Source of the DNA: an uncultured Oscillospiraceae bacterium
GTDB lineage: Bacteria; Bacillota; Clostridia; Oscillospirales; Oscillospiraceae
Length of the DNA stretch: 7,088 nt
Direction: 5' to 3'
Assembly: GCA_910587255.1 (NCBI GenBank)
Contig: CAJUKT010000082.1
Location: forward strand, 1 to 7,088
In this document: in pieces, positions 4,934 through 7,088 of the stretch
Position numbering within the stretch: the first letter of the stretch is position 1
How the letters are laid out: every line of letters starts with the position of its first letter
Made by a program: the position numbers and the translations under genes
The notes under the pieces: model-generated
Databases searched by the model: none
Told to the model about the DNA's origin: nothing
What the model saw: the letters and a program-made list of their open reading frames with translations, nothing else

Positions 4934-6232
4934 ATGAAAAAGATCCCCCGCATCACGGCGCTGGTCTTGGCCTTGGCGCTGCTGCTGTCCCTGTGCGGCT
5001 GCGGCTCCGTGGACGGCAAGACCCACCTCAAATTCCAGATCTGGGACGTGGCCCAGCGCGAGAGCATGCAGGCCATCTGCGACGCCTACACCCAAAAGCA
5101 TCCCGATGTGGTCATCGAGGTACAGGTCACCAGCTGGAACGAGTACTGGACCAAGCTGGAGGCCGCAGCCGAATCCAACACCATGCCGGATATCTTCTGG
5201 ATGCACACCAACCAGATCTTGTACTATTCCGATTTCGGCATCCTGGCGGATGTCACCGGCCTCTATGACGACGTGGAGGCGGGCTATTATCAGAACCATT
5301 TCTCCGAGATCTCCATCGGCAACGCCCAGGGCAGCGACGGCAGGATGTACGGCGTGCCCAAGGATAAGGATAACATCTTCCTGGTGTACAATAAGGAGAT
5401 GTTCGACGCCGCCGGGGTGTCCTATCCCGACGAGAACTGGACCTGGGACGACCTGCTCAGCGCCTCCCAGGCCATCTACGACAACACCGGCAATTACGGC
5501 TTCATGGCCTACAACGACGACCAGATGGGCTACTGGAGCTTCGTCTACCAGGCCGGCGGGTACATTTTGAACGAGGACTTCACCCGCGCGGGCTTCGACC
5601 AGCCCGGCACCAAGAAGGGCATGGAGTTCTATGTGGGAATGCAGAGCTATGACTGGTGCCCCAAGCAGGCCTATTTCGCCGAGACCGCCCCCGGCACCGC
5701 CTTCTTCTCCGGCATCGGCTCCATGTACGTGGAGGGCAACTGGGAGCTGATGAACAAGTGCGTCAACTTCCCCAACATGGACGGCAAGTGGGATATCGCC
5801 CCCATGCCCAAGTGCCCCGACCCCGTCAGCGGCGATGGCCGGGCCACCATCTCCAACGGCCTGTGCTACTCCACCGCCGCCAAGGGCAAGACCCGCGATA
5901 TCGCCCTGGACGTGATCAAGTTCTTCGGCACCGAGGAGGCCCAGCTGCTGGCTAGCTCCTACGGCGCGGCCATCTCCGCCTACAACGGCACCGAGCAGCC
6001 CTATTTCGACGCCTTTGACGAGAAGGGCTACGATATCAACGTGGAGATGGTGATGGACCAGTTCGAGTACGGCGTGCAGAACGTGAACAACTCCGCCAAG
6101 CCCAAGTGGAAGAGCCCCGTGCTGGACGAGCTGAACAAGGTCTATAACGGCCAGCAGAGCCTGGACGAGGCCATGGCCAAGATGCAGAGCATTGTGGACA
6201 CCGAGACCGCCAAAAAGCTGGCGGGCGACTGA
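4934..6232 (+). CDS. ABC transporter extracellular solute-binding lipoprotein, carbohydrate type (family 1)
   Basis: The protein is 432 aa, typical for sugar-binding family 1. Residues 1-23 are a lipoprotein signal: 'MKKIPR' charged end, a hydrophobic core (7-20), and lipobox L20-C-G-C23, with C23 the likely lipidated cysteine that anchors it outside the membrane. The mature part starts 'THLKFQIWDVAQRESMQAICDAYTQKHPDV' in effect (residues 30-59), the usual first strand and helix of the fold, then 'TMPDIFWMH' (83-91), and 'NWTWDDLLSASQAI', all hallmarks of this family. It should capture a sugar or oligosaccharide and deliver it to the permease encoded just downstream. The exact substrate cannot be told. 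The next gene starts 14 bases after its stop, so they form an operon. The divergent sdpR-like gene is not an obvious regulator of it. Confidence 0.92.
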   Translation: MKKIPRITALVLALALLLSLCGCGSVDGKTHLKFQIWDVAQRESMQAICDAYTQKHPDVVIEVQVTSWNEYWTKLEAAAESNTMPDIFWMHTNQILYYSDFGILADVTGLYDDVEAGYYQNHFSEISIGNAQGSDGRMYGVPKDKDNIFLVYNKEMFDAAGVSYPDENWTWDDLLSASQAIYDNTGNYGFMAYNDDQMGYWSFVYQAGGYILNEDFTRAGFDQPGTKKGMEFYVGMQSYDWCPKQAYFAETAPGTAFFSGIGSMYVEGNWELMNKCVNFPNMDGKWDIAPMPKCPDPVSGDGRATISNGLCYSTAAKGKTRDIALDVIKFFGTEEAQLLASSYGAAISAYNGTEQPYFDAFDEKGYDINVEMVMDQFEYGVQNVNNSAKPKWKSPVLDELNKVYNGQQSLDEAMAKMQSIVDTETAKKLAGD

Positions 6233-6246
6233 GAGGAGGGTCAACT

Positions 6247-7088
6247 GTGAAGAAAAACAAGCTGTCCCCGGCGGCCCGCCGGGAGCAAAACTGGGCCTAC
6301 CTCATGGTGGCCCCCACCATCATCGGCCTGCTGGTGCTCAACCTGTGGCCCTTCGCGCAGACCATCTACACCAGCTTCTGCGAGCACCTGGGCTTCGGCC
6401 ACTACAAGTTCATCGGCCTTGCCAACTACGCAGAGATGTTCCAGACCCCCGAGTTCTGGAAGGCCACCTGGAACACCGTCCTGTTTTGCATCCTCACCGT
6501 CCCCGTGGGGCTGTTCCTGTCCCTGCTGGTAGCCATGCTCCTGAACGCGAAAATCAAGTTCAAGGGCGGCTTCCGTACCATCTTCTTCCTGCCCATGGTG
6601 TGCGCCCCCGCCGCCGTCACCATGGTGTGGCGCTGGATCTTCAACGGCGAGTACGGCATCCTCAACCAGGCGCTTGGCGCCAAGATCGGCTGGATCACCG
6701 ACCCCAATTTCGTCATGGTCTCCTGCGCCATCGTGGCCATCTGGAGCAATATCGGCTATGACGCCGTCCTGCTGCTGGCGGGGCTCCAGAACATCCCCAA
6801 AACCCTCTACGAGGCCAACAGCATCGACGGCGCGGGCAAGGTGAAGCAGTTCTTCACCATCACCCTGCCCATGGTGTCCCCCACCCTGTTCGTGGTGATG
6901 ATTATGCGCCTGATGGCCTCCGTCAAGGTGTACGACCTGATCTATATGATGGTGGAGGAGACCAACCCCGCCGTCACCAGCGTGCAGAGCCTGATGTACC
7001 TGTTCTACCGGGAGTCCTTCGTGGCGGGCAGCCGCGGCATGGGCTCGGCCATCGTCATCTGGACCGTCCTGCTCATCGGCCTGGTCAC
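6247..7088 (+). CDS. ABC transporter sugar permease, MalF/UgpA type (3' end outside window)
   Basis: The frame starts at GTG 6247, with GAGGAGGG (6233-6240) 6 bases upstream, and stays open to the window end. 280 residues are visible, so only about 15-25 are missing for a usual 295-305 aa permease. Six membrane segments are apparent (about 16-38, 75-99, 111-131, 157-180, 205-225, and 266 on). The cytoplasmic EAA loop is clear at E189: 'EANSIDGAGKVKQFFTITLP' fits EAA--DGA----F--I-LP, the contact point with the ATPase subunit. 'FIGLANYAEMF' after TM1 and 'FFLPMV' in TM3 are typical of the first permease in sugar importers. A MalG-type second permease should follow just beyond the window; the ATPase is often encoded elsewhere in Firmicutes. 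The ATG at 6304 is an unlikely alternative, because it would remove part of TM1. Confidence 0.92.
   Translation, partial: MKKNKLSPAARREQNWAYLMVAPTIIGLLVLNLWPFAQTIYTSFCEHLGFGHYKFIGLANYAEMFQTPEFWKATWNTVLFCILTVPVGLFLSLLVAMLLNAKIKFKGGFRTIFFLPMVCAPAAVTMVWRWIFNGEYGILNQALGAKIGWITDPNFVMVSCAIVAIWSNIGYDAVLLLAGLQNIPKTLYEANSIDGAGKVKQFFTITLPMVSPTLFVVMIMRLMASVKVYDLIYMMVEETNPAVTSVQSLMYLFYRESFVAGSRGMGSAIVIWTVLLIGLV

Noticed and set aside
4648..5268. 206-codon plus-strand open frame overlapping the solute-binding protein gene
   Set aside because: Most of it is an out-of-frame shadow of the lipoprotein gene, and its start has no ribosome binding site.
4868..6244. 458-codon minus-strand open frame opposite the solute-binding protein
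   Set aside because: It has the same shadow composition (GLGG, HGLV, LHVH), and the plus strand carries a clear lipoprotein with family motifs.

Overview
The window looks like a piece of chromosome from a GC-rich gut Firmicute, probably of the Oscillospiraceae/Flavonifractor-Oscillibacter type. The reasons are strong AGGAGG-type ribosome binding sites, GC-rich third codon positions, a dnaX-ybaB pair, a Bacillus-type parS palindrome, a lipoprotein solute-binding protein of the clostridial kind, and an SdpR/SdpI-like pair. The genus is inference; no rRNA gene or other taxonomic marker is present.

Layout, left to right. (1) Bases 1-948, plus strand: the 3' end of dnaX (DNA polymerase III gamma/tau), then ybaB/ebfC (nucleoid-associated protein). 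(2) Bases 949-1272: a gene-free spacer holding a 145-bp imperfect palindrome (956-1100) and the second copy of a three-hairpin repeat (1137-1243). The first copy of that repeat (475-590) fills the dnaX-ybaB spacer. (3) Bases 1273-3508, plus strand: a MutT/MTH1-like Nudix hydrolase and an M3-family oligoendopeptidase. A 16-bp parS-like palindrome (1758-1773) lies between them, and a strong terminator (3520-3558) closes the unit. (4) Bases 3557-4513, minus strand: an ArsR-family repressor and an SdpI-like membrane protein in one operon, with a good sigma-A promoter flanked by two AT-rich direct repeats. (5) Bases 4514-4933: an AT-rich divergent intergenic region with one perfect DnaA box. (6) Bases 4934-7088, plus strand: a sugar-type ABC importer, with a lipoprotein solute-binding protein followed by a MalF/UgpA-type permease cut off by the window end.

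Functionally this is a housekeeping segment (replication, nucleotide-pool sanitation, peptide turnover) next to a small autoregulated membrane-protein operon and a carbohydrate uptake operon. No mobile element with a transposase, no CRISPR array and no tRNA or rRNA was seen. I did not find a clear new multi-gene system. The best candidates for under-described biology are the two intergenic repeat families, the parS site and the SdpRI-like operon with its long reading-frame overlap.
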